This document shows, piece after piece, positions 30,427-37,706 of a stretch of DNA of 64,000 nt (positions are counted from its first letter, which is position 1; every line of letters starts with the position of its first letter). Source of the DNA: Thermomonas alba (GTDB lineage Bacteria; Pseudomonadota; Gammaproteobacteria; Xanthomonadales; Xanthomonadaceae). The DNA lies in NCBI RefSeq assembly GCF_022419205.1, contig NZ_JAJOZU010000004.1, positions 290,698 through 354,697 of the forward strand, read 5' to 3'. The notes below the pieces were generated by a model that saw only the letters and a program-made list of their open reading frames with translations, ran no database searches and was not told the DNA's origin. The position numbers and the translations under genes were made by a program.

Positions 30427-30699
30427 ATGACCGATACGCCGCTGGACACCCCACCCGACCGCCTTTCCAACGATCCACGCAGCAAGTTCTACCGGCCCGA
30501 GCTGCTGGAGCGCGGCATCGGCATCCGCTTCAACGGAATCGAACGCACCAATGTCGAGGAATACTGCATCAGCGAAGGCTGGGTGCGGGTGCCGGTGGGC
30601 CGTTCGCTGGATCGCCGCGGCATGCCGATGACCATGAAGCTCAAGGGCACGGTGGAGGCCTGGTTCCTGGACCGCGCCAGCGAAACGTCGGCTGACTGA
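30427..30699 (+). CDS. DUF3297 family protein
   Basis: Small soluble protein of 90 residues. The conserved family features are PPDRLSNDPRSKFY, GIGIRFNGIERTNVEEYC and SEGWVRVPVGRSLDR. Homologues in databases are often mislabelled glutathione peroxidase, for which there is no active-site evidence here. Function is unknown. The gene lies alone between rsmC (divergent) and a lipoprotein gene. Confidence 0.85.
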   Translation: MTDTPLDTPPDRLSNDPRSKFYRPELLERGIGIRFNGIERTNVEEYCISEGWVRVPVGRSLDRRGMPMTMKLKGTVEAWFLDRASETSAD

Positions 30700-30786
30700 T
30701 CCGCCACCCGCAGCTACCCAGACCCGCGCCAGCGGCGGCACACTCGAAGCGGCCCACTCAAAGCCAGCTCATCGAGGAGTCCGTCC

Positions 30787-31341
30787 ATGCGCATCCTCTT
30801 TACCGCCCTCGCCCTCAGCCTCGCCTTGGCCGGCTGCGCCACCGCGACCGGCGGCAGCAGCATGCTGGCCGCGGACGCGCCGCGCGCGCTGCCGCCTGAT
30901 GGCCCGGTCAGCGTGGCCTGGTCCAACCCGGCCGAGTTCAGCGAGATCACCTCCAGCGGCAACCGCCAGGCCGCCGCCCAGGGCGACTGGCTGCTGCAGC
31001 TGGCGCAGTACATGCGCAAGCAGGCGGCGCGCCAGCTGCCGCCGGGCTACCGGCTGGAGCTGACCATCGAGGACATCAAGCGCGCCGGCCAGTACGAGCC
31101 TTGGCATGGCGTCGGCGCGCAGGACGTGCGCATCATCCGCGACATCTACCCACCGCGAATGACGGTGCGCTTCCGTGAACTCGATGCCACCGGCAAGGTA
31201 GTGGCGGAAGGCGAGCGTCAGCTGACCGATCCGGCGTTCCTGGTCAATCCGGGAATGCCCAACGACAGCGATCCGCTGCGCTACGAGAAGCGCATGATCG
31301 ACAGCTGGCTGCGCCGCGAATTCCCCGCGCCCGCGCGCTGA
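30787..31341 (+). CDS. DUF3016 family lipoprotein
   Basis: Predicted lipoprotein of 184 residues with lipobox LAGC (Cys17). The body matches the DUF3016 pattern: VSVAWSNPAEFSEI near the start, PPGYRLELTIEDIKRAG, VRIIRDIYPPRMTVRF and a C-terminal stretch ending RYEKRMIDSWLRREF. Residue +2 is Ala, so sorting to the outer membrane, facing the periplasm, is expected. The biological role is unknown. A hairpin follows the stop codon. Confidence 0.85.
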   Translation: MRILFTALALSLALAGCATATGGSSMLAADAPRALPPDGPVSVAWSNPAEFSEITSSGNRQAAAQGDWLLQLAQYMRKQAARQLPPGYRLELTIEDIKRAGQYEPWHGVGAQDVRIIRDIYPPRMTVRFRELDATGKVVAEGERQLTDPAFLVNPGMPNDSDPLRYEKRMIDSWLRREFPAPAR

Positions 31342-31361
31342 CCCGACGCGTATCCCTCTCG

Positions 31362-31382
31362 GCGCCGCCCACAGGGCGGCGC
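31362..31382 (+). terminator. Hairpin downstream of DUF3016 gene
   Basis: Perfect 9-bp stem GCGCCGCCC / GGGCGGCGC with an ACA loop, 20 bases beyond the stop. There is no T-run, so termination is only suggested. Confidence 0.4.
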
Positions 31383-31483
31383 ATCCGGCATGAGGAAAGC
31401 GCCGACGCGCGGGCGCGGCGGCGTCCGATGGGCGCACGCCATCGCTTGCGCAAGACTGCGGCCGCCCTCATCCGGAGCCATCC

Positions 31484-32353
31484 ATGGACCTGCGCCCCGC
31501 CCTGCTCGCTCTGCTACTGACCTCCGCCGGACTCGCGCCCGCGCTGAATGGCTGGGCCGCGCCGCTCACGCCGGCACCGATGCTGGCCACCACCCTGCAC
31601 GGGCAGATCGACGTCGCCCGCTACCTGGTCAGCGAAAAGCTCGACGGCGTGCGCGCACGCTGGGATGGCCGCCGCCTGCTGACCCGCAACGGCGATCCGA
31701 TCGACGTCCCCGCATGGTTCACCGCCGGCTGGCCGTCGCAGCCGATGGACGGCGAGCTGTGGATCGCGCGCGGCCGGTTCCAGCAGATCAGCGACCTGGT
31801 GCGCGCGCTGCAGATGGACGCCGACGGCTGGCGCCAGGTGCGGTTCATGGCGTTCGACCTGCCCGCCGACCCCGGGGTGTTCGGCCAGCGCGCGGCGCGC
31901 CTGCGCGCACTGGTGGCGAAGACTGCGGCACCGCACCTGCGCGCCATCGCGCAGGCGCCCGTGGCCGATCGCGCCCAGCTGGACGCGCGCCTGCGCGCGG
32001 TCATCGCTGCCGGCGGCGAGGGCCTGATGCTGCACCGGTTCGATGCCCGCTACCGCGGCGGGCGCAGCGAGGATCTGCTCAAGTACAAACCCGCCGCCGA
32101 TGCCGAGGCGCGGGTGGTGGGCTACCGCCCCGGGCAGGGCAAATACGCCGGGTTGGTCGGCGCCCTGCTGGTGGAGGATGCGCACGGCCGCCGCTTCGCC
32201 CTGGGCAGCGGGCTGTCCGATGCCGACCGCCGACAGCCACCACCGCCAGGAACCGTGGTGACCTATCGCTACAGCGGCCTCACCGCCAACGGTACGCCGC
32301 GCTTCGCCCGCTACCTGCGCGTGCGCAGCGATACGCCCATCGCGCGGCGCTGA
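31484..32353 (+). CDS. ligE: Exported ATP-dependent DNA ligase (LigE type)
   Basis: Minimal ATP-dependent DNA ligase of 289 residues: adenylation domain plus OB-fold, with no extra DNA-binding domain. The nucleophile is Lys52 in SEKLDGVRARWDG. Other nucleotidyltransferase motifs are MDGELWI (motif III), MAFDLPAD (IIIa), GEGLMLHR (IV) and DLLKYKP (V). The N-terminus (LLALLLTSAGLAPALNGWAA) is a signal peptide, as described for LigE proteins of Haemophilus and Neisseria, so it probably acts in the periplasm on incoming or extracellular DNA. The stop lies 3 bases from the convergent methyltransferase-like gene. Confidence 0.88.
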   Translation: MDLRPALLALLLTSAGLAPALNGWAAPLTPAPMLATTLHGQIDVARYLVSEKLDGVRARWDGRRLLTRNGDPIDVPAWFTAGWPSQPMDGELWIARGRFQQISDLVRALQMDADGWRQVRFMAFDLPADPGVFGQRAARLRALVAKTAAPHLRAIAQAPVADRAQLDARLRAVIAAGGEGLMLHRFDARYRGGRSEDLLKYKPAADAEARVVGYRPGQGKYAGLVGALLVEDAHGRRFALGSGLSDADRRQPPPPGTVVTYRYSGLTANGTPRFARYLRVRSDTPIARR

Positions 32354-32356
32354 CAC

Positions 32357-33142
32357 TCACGGCTTGCGGTACAGATGCACGAAGCGGTCGGTCCTGCCGC
32401 GGATGGCGGGGTCGAACACGCTCTTGCTGCGGTCGTCCTCCGGATTGCGCAGTACCGGGATCGCCGCTTCCCACTGCAGGCCATGCTGGCGGAAGTCGGC
32501 GATGGCGAACTGCTCGTCGATCCGATGCAGGGTCTGCGCATCGGCGCTGCCGGTGCCGGCCTTGGCGCTGTGATCCACGACCAGCAGCACCCCACCCGGC
32601 TTGAGCGCGCGCACCACCTGGTCGAGGAACCGGCCGGCATCGACCTTCGGCCAGCCTTCCTTCTCGTCCACCCAGTACAGGTCGTGGTAGGACATCACGA
32701 TCAGCGCGCCGTCGAGCACGTTCTCGCCCATGCCCAGCGCGTCGCTGGGGCCGACGACGTGAACGACGTTGGGCAGGCGATCGTTGGCCAGGCGCGCGGC
32801 CAGCGTCTTGCCGCCGAAGGCCTCGTAGCCGGGATTGTTGACCAGCAGCACCTTGCCGTTCGGGCCGACGATGCCGGACAGGATCTCGCTGTAATAGCCG
32901 CCGCCGGCCAGCAGGTCGGCCACGGTGTCGCCGTGTTTGAACCTGGCCAGCGCCAGCACCTCGGCCGGCTTGTCGCGCGCGTCGCGCTCGCGGTCGGCGG
33001 CGCTGCGGGCCGGGTCGGCCAGTACCCGCGCGATGGTGGGCGACGGGCTGACGCTGACGCCGGCACAGCCAGGCAGCAGGGCGATGGCCAGCGCCGCCGC
33101 CAGGGCCGGAGCGAAGGACGATGCAGGCAGGACGCGGCGCAT
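32357..33142 (-). CDS. Lipoprotein with class I SAM-methyltransferase fold
   Basis: Protein of 261 residues with a lipoprotein signal (lipobox LLPGC, Cys26) followed by a methyltransferase-like domain. Motif I is degenerate but recognisable (VADLLAGGGYYSEIL), followed by GKVLLVNNPGYEAF, the DGALIVMSYHDLYW strand and LKPGGVLLVVDHSA. This is the group of predicted methyltransferases (COG4798-like) that often carry export signals. How it would obtain S-adenosylmethionine outside the cytoplasm is unclear, so it may be non-catalytic or bind another ligand. It is convergent with the exported ligase gene. Confidence 0.82.
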   Translation of the reverse strand: MRRVLPASSFAPALAAALAIALLPGCAGVSVSPSPTIARVLADPARSAADRERDARDKPAEVLALARFKHGDTVADLLAGGGYYSEILSGIVGPNGKVLLVNNPGYEAFGGKTLAARLANDRLPNVVHVVGPSDALGMGENVLDGALIVMSYHDLYWVDEKEGWPKVDAGRFLDQVVRALKPGGVLLVVDHSAKAGTGSADAQTLHRIDEQFAIADFRQHGLQWEAAIPVLRNPEDDRSKSVFDPAIRGRTDRFVHLYRKP

Positions 33143-33325
33143 GGCGGACTCCAGGGAGGCGTTGGGTGCCCCCATCATTCACGTCCGAACGCGGCGAACA
33201 CGGGCCGGAGGTCATGCCGGACGAGGCCCGCTTCATCGCGGCAATCCCGGGGTTCGTCGCGCGCCAGCTTCCCATCCGGGTCGGCGCGGCTATGCTCGCG
33301 GCCATCTCCCGACGGCCCATCGCCC

Positions 33326-34573
33326 ATGTTCAAGCGCCTGTTCTTCCTCCTGCGCATCACCACCGCCTGGGGCCTGGCGGTGATGCTGGTAGTCGGCCTG
33401 TATTCCAGCCTGCCGCTGATCGGCCAGCTGGAGTTCCCGGCGGTGCTGTTCACGTTCTTCACCATGGCCCTGGTAATCGCCGGCGCGTTTTCGCATCTGC
33501 ACCGCGTACGCTTGGTGGCCGGTCGGGTGGACAACGAGACCCTGGACAACCGCCAGAAGCGGATCATCGAGATCCCGCTGGAAGCCGGCGAGGCCTTCGA
33601 CGTGGTCGAGGCCGCCGTGCGCGAACTGCCGGGCGTCGGCGACGTGCGTGCGGCGCGCGACAGCCTGCAGGTGCGCGCGAAGATCGCCCGTCCCCACCTG
33701 TACGGCGAGCCGCCGCTGCGACGCTGGAACCCGCTGCTGTGGTTCGCGCCCGAATACAACCTGCTGCAGGCCACGGTGACACCGGCCGGCGACAGTGGCC
33801 GGGTCACCCTGATCTGCGAGCCGGAAAGCCCCGCCTGGAGCGACTGGTTCCTGGTCGATGACGGCACCAATTTCGAGAACGCCGAGGCGATCGCCCGCGC
33901 CATCACCCGCCGCATCGGCGAACGCCGCCGCCGCGAGCAGGCCAGCGCCGCGCAGACCGCGACCGAGAAGGAGCTCACCGAGGCCAAACTGCACCTGCTG
34001 CATGCACAGGTTGAACCGCACTTCCTCTACAACACGCTGGCCAGCGCCCAGCTACTTACCCGCAGCGACCCGGCGCGCGCCGAGGCGATGCTGGGCCACC
34101 TGATCCAGTACCTGCGCCGCTCGCTGCCAAACGCGGAGGACGATATGTCCACGCTGGGCATGGAGCTGGAGCGTGCGCTGGCCTATCTGGAGATCCTGAA
34201 GATCCGCATGGGCAACCGCCTGTCGGTGCAGGTGGACGTGCCACAGGCGCTGCGCGCCACCCCACTGCCGGCGATGATGCTGCAGACGCTGGTGGAGAAC
34301 GCAATCAAGCACGGCCTGGAGCCGCGCACCGTCGGCGGTACCGTGTGGATCCGTGCGCGCCGCGACGACGACGGCAAGATCGCGGTGACCGTCGCCGACG
34401 ATGGCGAAGGTTTCAATACCCAGACCAGCGGCACCGGCATCGGCCTGAAGAACGTGCGCGAGCGGTTGCGCCTGCGCTACGCCGGCGAGGCCAGCCTCGC
34501 GGTGATTGCCAATTTCCCCAGTGGCGTCGCCGCCACCATCACGGTGCCGCCGAACGGAGCCCGCCATGACTGA
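33326..34573 (+). CDS. LytS/AlgZ-type sensor histidine kinase
   Basis: Sensor kinase of 415 residues. Two transmembrane segments lie near the N-terminus (about 8-30 and 38-57). A region of about 140 residues (62-200) of unrecognised fold and a short coiled stretch (about 195-225) follow. Next is the His_kinase (PF06580-type) domain with phospho-acceptor His232 in AQVEPHFLYNTLAS, and an HATPase with MLQTLVENAIKHGLE and DDGEGFN...GTGIGLKNVRERL. The stop overlaps the start of the LytTR response regulator by 8 bases, so they are a pair. The signal is unknown. Confidence 0.9.
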   Translation: MFKRLFFLLRITTAWGLAVMLVVGLYSSLPLIGQLEFPAVLFTFFTMALVIAGAFSHLHRVRLVAGRVDNETLDNRQKRIIEIPLEAGEAFDVVEAAVRELPGVGDVRAARDSLQVRAKIARPHLYGEPPLRRWNPLLWFAPEYNLLQATVTPAGDSGRVTLICEPESPAWSDWFLVDDGTNFENAEAIARAITRRIGERRRREQASAAQTATEKELTEAKLHLLHAQVEPHFLYNTLASAQLLTRSDPARAEAMLGHLIQYLRRSLPNAEDDMSTLGMELERALAYLEILKIRMGNRLSVQVDVPQALRATPLPAMMLQTLVENAIKHGLEPRTVGGTVWIRARRDDDGKIAVTVADDGEGFNTQTSGTGIGLKNVRERLRLRYAGEASLAVIANFPSGVAATITVPPNGARHD

Positions 34574-35354
34574 GACTTCGCCCGCCAAGACCTGGACCTG
34601 CGTGGTCGCCGAGGACGAGGCCCTGCTGCGGCAGGCGCTGGTGGATGGCCTCAAGCGCGCCTGGCCGGGCCTGCGGATCCTCGCCGAATGCGAAGACGGC
34701 GCCAGCGCGCTGGAAGCTGTGGCCGAACACCAGCCAGACGTCGCCTTCCTCGACATCCGCATGCCCGGCCTGACCGGGCTGGAAGTCGCCGCGGCGGCGG
34801 CCGAAGCGAGCCCGCGCACGCGCATCGTGTTCGTGACCGCCTACGACCAGTACGCGATCGACGCGTTCGAGCGCGGCGCCATCGACTATCTGCTGAAACC
34901 GGTCAAACCGGAGCGCCTGGACGCCACCGTGGCGCGCCTGCAGGCGCGTGACGGGCAGCCCGATGCCGCCACCCTGGCCGCCTTGCTGGGCCAGCTGGGC
35001 GCACTGCCGCGGCAGGCCGATGCGCCCGAGCCGCTGACCTGGCTGACCGCCAGCGCCGGGCGCGAGACCCGCCTGGTGCTGGTGGACGACGTGCTGTATT
35101 TCCAGGCCGACCAGAAGTACACCACGGTGGTCACCGCCGACGGCGAAGCGCTGTTGCGCAGTTCCCTGCGCGAGCTGCTGCCGCGCCTGGACCCGCGCAC
35201 GTTCAAGCAGATCCACCGCTCCACCATCGTCAACCTCAAGGCCATTGCCGGCATCGTCCGCGACGACAGCGGGCGCGGCAGCGTGCGCCTGAAGCAGCGC
35301 GCGGAGACGCTCACGGTCAGCCAGCCGTTCATGGCCTTGTTCAAGCACATGTGA
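34566..35354 (+). CDS. LytTR-family response regulator (AlgR-like)
   Basis: Response regulator of 262 residues. The receiver domain has AEDE, phospho-acceptor Asp63 in VAFLDIRMPGLTG, FVTAYDQYAIDAFERGAIDYLLKPV (shortened here in parts), and the C-terminal LytTR DNA-binding domain (about 160-260) has DVLYFQADQKYTTV and FKQIHRSTIVNL. Such regulators bind paired direct repeats; no target site was identified. The start overlaps the kinase gene by 8 bases, and a lipoprotein-like gene follows by 8 bases, suggesting a three-gene operon. Confidence 0.92.
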   Translation: MTETSPAKTWTCVVAEDEALLRQALVDGLKRAWPGLRILAECEDGASALEAVAEHQPDVAFLDIRMPGLTGLEVAAAAAEASPRTRIVFVTAYDQYAIDAFERGAIDYLLKPVKPERLDATVARLQARDGQPDAATLAALLGQLGALPRQADAPEPLTWLTASAGRETRLVLVDDVLYFQADQKYTTVVTADGEALLRSSLRELLPRLDPRTFKQIHRSTIVNLKAIAGIVRDDSGRGSVRLKQRAETLTVSQPFMALFKHM

Positions 35355-35362
35355 GGCCCGAT

Positions 35363-35761
35363 ATGTTCGATTTCGGCATCAGCAAGCTCGTCGCCCTGCT
35401 GCAGTTCCTGCTGGCCCTGGCCGGCTGCTCCATCGGCGGCGTGGACTACACCAGCCGGGTCGCGCAGGACGGGCACGTCAGCCTGGCCAGCCGGGCGCGG
35501 GTGGAAGACGGCGTGGCCCGCTTCGAATGCCGCGCCAGCGACAGCGGCTGGTGCCACTACACCCTGTACCCGGTGGCCTGCAGCCAGCGCCGCGACTGCG
35601 CGCTGGCGCCGCTGCGCCGCTTCGTCGTGGCCCGCGGCGATACTCGCCAGTTCGCGGGGCTGCGCGACTTCACCCCGTGCGTGGCGACTGATGCCCGCCC
35701 GCTCGGCCCGGACTGCAAGCCCGACCCGGCGCAAGGCGCCGCCGCGGCGGCCCCGCGCTGA
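35363..35761 (+). CDS. Small Cys-rich predicted lipoprotein, unknown function
   Basis: A 132-residue protein with a short hydrophobic N-terminus and a lipobox-like LALAGC (Cys22). The mature part has Cys residues in FECRAS, GWCHYTLYPVACSQ, RDCALAP, TPCVATD and GPDCKPD, enough for several disulfides in the periplasm. I recognise no family. The N-terminal residues MFDFGISKL vaguely recall Tat components, but the rest does not fit. It begins 8 bases after the LytTR regulator and is probably in the same operon. Confidence 0.6.
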   Translation: MFDFGISKLVALLQFLLALAGCSIGGVDYTSRVAQDGHVSLASRARVEDGVARFECRASDSGWCHYTLYPVACSQRRDCALAPLRRFVVARGDTRQFAGLRDFTPCVATDARPLGPDCKPDPAQGAAAAAPR

Positions 35762-35792
35762 CCGCACCCGCCCCGCGCCGTACCATCGGCGC

Positions 35793-36422
35793 ATGAACTA
35801 CCTCGCCCACGCCTGGCTGGCGCGGCACTCGGACGACGCCATCCTCGGCGCGCTGCTGGGGGATTTCGTGCTCGGGCAAAGCGCACTGGACGACTGGCCC
35901 GCCCCGGTGCGGGAGGAGATCGTGCGCCATCGCCGGATCGACCGCTATACCGACACACACCCGGCGGTGGCCGCTGCCCGCGCGCGCTTCGGTCCGCTGC
36001 GCCGCTATGCCGGCATCGTGCTGGACGTGTACTTCGACCATTGCCTGGCGCGCGACTGGGCGCGCTGGGACGCAACCCCGCTGGACGCCTTCACCGGCCG
36101 CATCTACCGGATTCTCGACGCGCGGCGCGAGCTGCTGCCGCCGCGGCTGGCATCACTGGCACCGCGCATGGCCGCGCATGACTGGCTGGGGGCATACGCC
36201 CGGCGCGAGAACGTGGACGCCGCAGTACGCGGCATCGCGACCCGGCTCTCGCGCGATGGCGAGAAGCTGGTGGCCTGCCTCGAGGTGCTGCGCGCGGACG
36301 AAGCGCGCATGCACGCAACGTTCGAAGCGTTTTTCCCGGACCTGCTGCAGGCCGCCGCCGCGTTGCGCGCCGATCCGGGCCCAGGGTTCAACGGCAGCGG
36401 AACAGCGCGGGCTGGCTGCTGA
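35793..36422 (+). CDS. acpH: Acyl carrier protein phosphodiesterase (AcpH family)
   Basis: Protein of 209 residues of the AcpH/DUF479 family, related to the HD superfamily. In E. coli, AcpH removes the 4'-phosphopantetheine arm from acyl carrier protein. Family features are NYLAHAWLARHSDDAILGALLGDFV at the start (motif shortened), RHRRIDRYTDTHP, and LDVYFDHCLARDW with metal-type His/Asp residues. The 3' end overlaps the convergent small gene at 36388 by 35 bases. Confidence 0.88.
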   Translation: MNYLAHAWLARHSDDAILGALLGDFVLGQSALDDWPAPVREEIVRHRRIDRYTDTHPAVAAARARFGPLRRYAGIVLDVYFDHCLARDWARWDATPLDAFTGRIYRILDARRELLPPRLASLAPRMAAHDWLGAYARRENVDAAVRGIATRLSRDGEKLVACLEVLRADEARMHATFEAFFPDLLQAAAALRADPGPGFNGSGTARAGC

Positions 36423-36582
36423 CGTAGCTGCGCACACGGGCATACCCGCTGCTGCGCCCGTAGCCGATGCCAAACTCGCGCTCACTGCTGCGCCGCGGCT
36501 CGAAGGCCGTGCTTTCGGGATGACGCGGCAGGCGGCGACGTTCGGCATTGGGGCGGGAGGAGTAGGAAGCGGTGGCGTTCAT
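36388..36582 (-). CDS. Small Arg/Ser-rich protein, unknown function
   Basis: A 64-residue basic protein with a distinctive core EREFGIGYGRSSGYARVRSYVSS and C-terminus PALFRCR. The evidence that it is real is the excellent AGGAGAT ribosome-binding site 6 nt before the ATG and an AT-rich promoter-like region with a 24-bp palindrome upstream. It has no signal peptide or transmembrane helix and no named family. The 3' end overlaps acpH on the other strand. The upstream site suggests a regulated, inducible gene. Confidence 0.65.
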   Translation of the reverse strand: MNATASYSSRPNAERRRLPRHPESTAFEPRRSSEREFGIGYGRSSGYARVRSYVSSQPALFRCR

Positions 36583-36606
36583 GGTGATCTCCTGATGTTG
36601 TTGTAT

Positions 36607-36630
36607 GGTGTAGTAGTAATCTACAACACC
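36607..36630. promoter_or_regulatory. GGTG-N16-CACC operator-like palindrome
   Basis: On the minus strand this reads GGTGTTGTAG-ATTA-CTACTACACC, a ten-base imperfect inverted repeat (one mismatch) of the form GGTG-N16-CACC. I recall this form for the YtrA-type GntR regulator of Xanthomonas citri. It sits 25-48 bases upstream of the small-gene ATG, next to a possible -35 (TTGATT), so it would overlap the promoter. Confidence 0.55.
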
Positions 36631-36863
36631 AAGAAATCAAGCAAACGTGCCGGAAGTCATGCCAGCTGCCAGCGTCGCTGACAGGGCATTCCGCACCGGG
36701 CTTTCTGTACCGGGCTTAAAGATCCAGCGCCGCATGATTGCAGACCGTCGGACCATGTTTTCGGCCTGGGCTGGCATCAGCCTGTCTGCGATGCGTGGCG
36801 AGAGGCGCGTGCTAAGCGGCGACTTGCACTTGCATTGCCAGGCCACACAAACGTGCGCCGCCT

Positions 36864-36902
36864 CAAAACGGCGACGGCACCCGCACAGGATGCGGGTGCC
36901 GT
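36864..36902 (-). terminator. Intrinsic terminator of tRNA-Pro
   Basis: Perfect 12-bp stem ACGGCACCCGCA / TGCGGGTGCCGT with a five-base loop, followed on the minus strand by CGCCGTTTT. It starts 10 bases after the tRNA-Pro 3' end. The rest of the gap between the small gene and this terminator (36640-36863) shows no feature I can support. Confidence 0.8.
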
Positions 36903-36911
36903 CGTGGTATT

Positions 36912-36988
36912 TGGTCGGGGTAGCCGGATTTGAACCGACGACCACTTGTCCCCCAGACAAGTGCGCTACCAGGCTGCGCTATACCCCG
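36912..36988 (-). tRNA. tRNA-Pro (anticodon GGG)
   Basis: A 77-nt cloverleaf with encoded CCA. The acceptor stem is CGGGGTA/TACCCCG, the anticodon stem CTTGT/ACAAG encloses loop CTGGGGG, giving anticodon GGG, and the T-arm contains GGTTCAAATCC. It reads CCC/CCU codons. A terminator follows. Confidence 0.97.
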
Positions 36989-37042
36989 AAGAAGGCTGCG
37001 CATTATACCCAATGCGACCACCCCAATGCGACCACTGCCGCG

Positions 37043-37399
37043 TCATCGCCGCAGCAGCTGTAGCACTTCCTCTAGTTCGGCCCGCACCTGACGCACGATC
37101 TGCTGGCTGATGGTGGATTCCTGCTTGGCGCTCTCGCCCTCCAGACGCAGGCGCGCACCGCTGATGGTATAGCCCTGCTCGTATAGCAGGCTGCGGATCT
37201 GGCGCACCATCAGCACGTCATGGCGCTGGTAGTAGCGGCGGTTGCCACGACGCTTGGATGGCTCCAGGCAAGGGAACTCGGTCTCCCAGTAGCGCAGCAC
37301 GTGCGGCTTGACGTCGCACAGTTCGCTGACCTCCCCGATGGTGAAATAGCGCTTGGCCGGGATCGGCGGGAGTTCGCGGTTACTGCCGGGATCAAGCAT
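37043..37399 (-). CDS. MerR-family transcriptional regulator
   Basis: Short MerR-type protein of 118 residues. The winged helix-turn-helix is [22 protein letters not shown] with the wing [13 protein letters not shown], followed by a short dimerisation helix ([18 protein letters not shown]). No effector-binding domain or metal-binding cysteines at the C-terminus are present. This protein sits directly after ihfA in many gammaproteobacteria and is of unknown target. Its ATG overlaps the ihfA stop by 8 bases (ATGCTTGA), indicating translational coupling. Confidence 0.92.
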   Translation of the reverse strand: MLDPGSNRELPPIPAKRYFTIGEVSELCDVKPHVLRYWETEFPCLEPSKRRGNRRYYQRHDVLMVRQIRSLLYEQGYTISGARLRLEGESAKQESTISQQIVRQVRAELEEVLQLLRR

Positions 37400-37694
37400 G
37401 AGCGACCCCCGCGTAGGCTTCGACCCGCTCCTTCAGCTTCTGGCCAGGGCGAAAGGTGACCACCGTTCGCGCGGTGATCGGGATTTCCTCGCCCGTCTTC
37501 GGATTGCGGCCCGGCCGCGGGTTCTTGCGGCGCAGGTCGAAGTTGCCGAAGCCGGAAAGCTTCACCTGCCGCCCCTGCTCCAGGGCCTGGCGCAGGGCGT
37601 CGAAAAAGGCATCGACGAACTCCTTCGCCTCGCGCTTGTTCAGCCCGACGTCCTCGTAGATGCGTTCTGCCATTTCTGCTTTGGTCAGTGCCAT
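37392..37694 (-). CDS. ihfA: Integration host factor subunit alpha
   Basis: DNA-bending nucleoid protein of 100 residues, which heterodimerises with IhfB. Recognisable segments are [24 protein letters not shown], the [10 protein letters not shown] strand and the beta-arm [14 protein letters not shown] with the intercalating proline (arm sequence [10 protein letters not shown]). It lies 12 bases after pheT and overlaps the MerR gene, following the classical pheST-ihfA order. Confidence 0.97.
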   Translation of the reverse strand: MALTKAEMAERIYEDVGLNKREAKEFVDAFFDALRQALEQGRQVKLSGFGNFDLRRKNPRPGRNPKTGEEIPITARTVVTFRPGQKLKERVEAYAGVAHA

Positions 37695-37706
37695 CGTCGC
37701 CCCCTG

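Noticed and set aside
35363-35430. TatA/TatB-like start (MFDFGISKL) of the small Cys-rich protein
   Set aside because: No TatA/B hinge or amphipathic helix follows; a lipobox and several cysteines do, so a lipoprotein is more likely.
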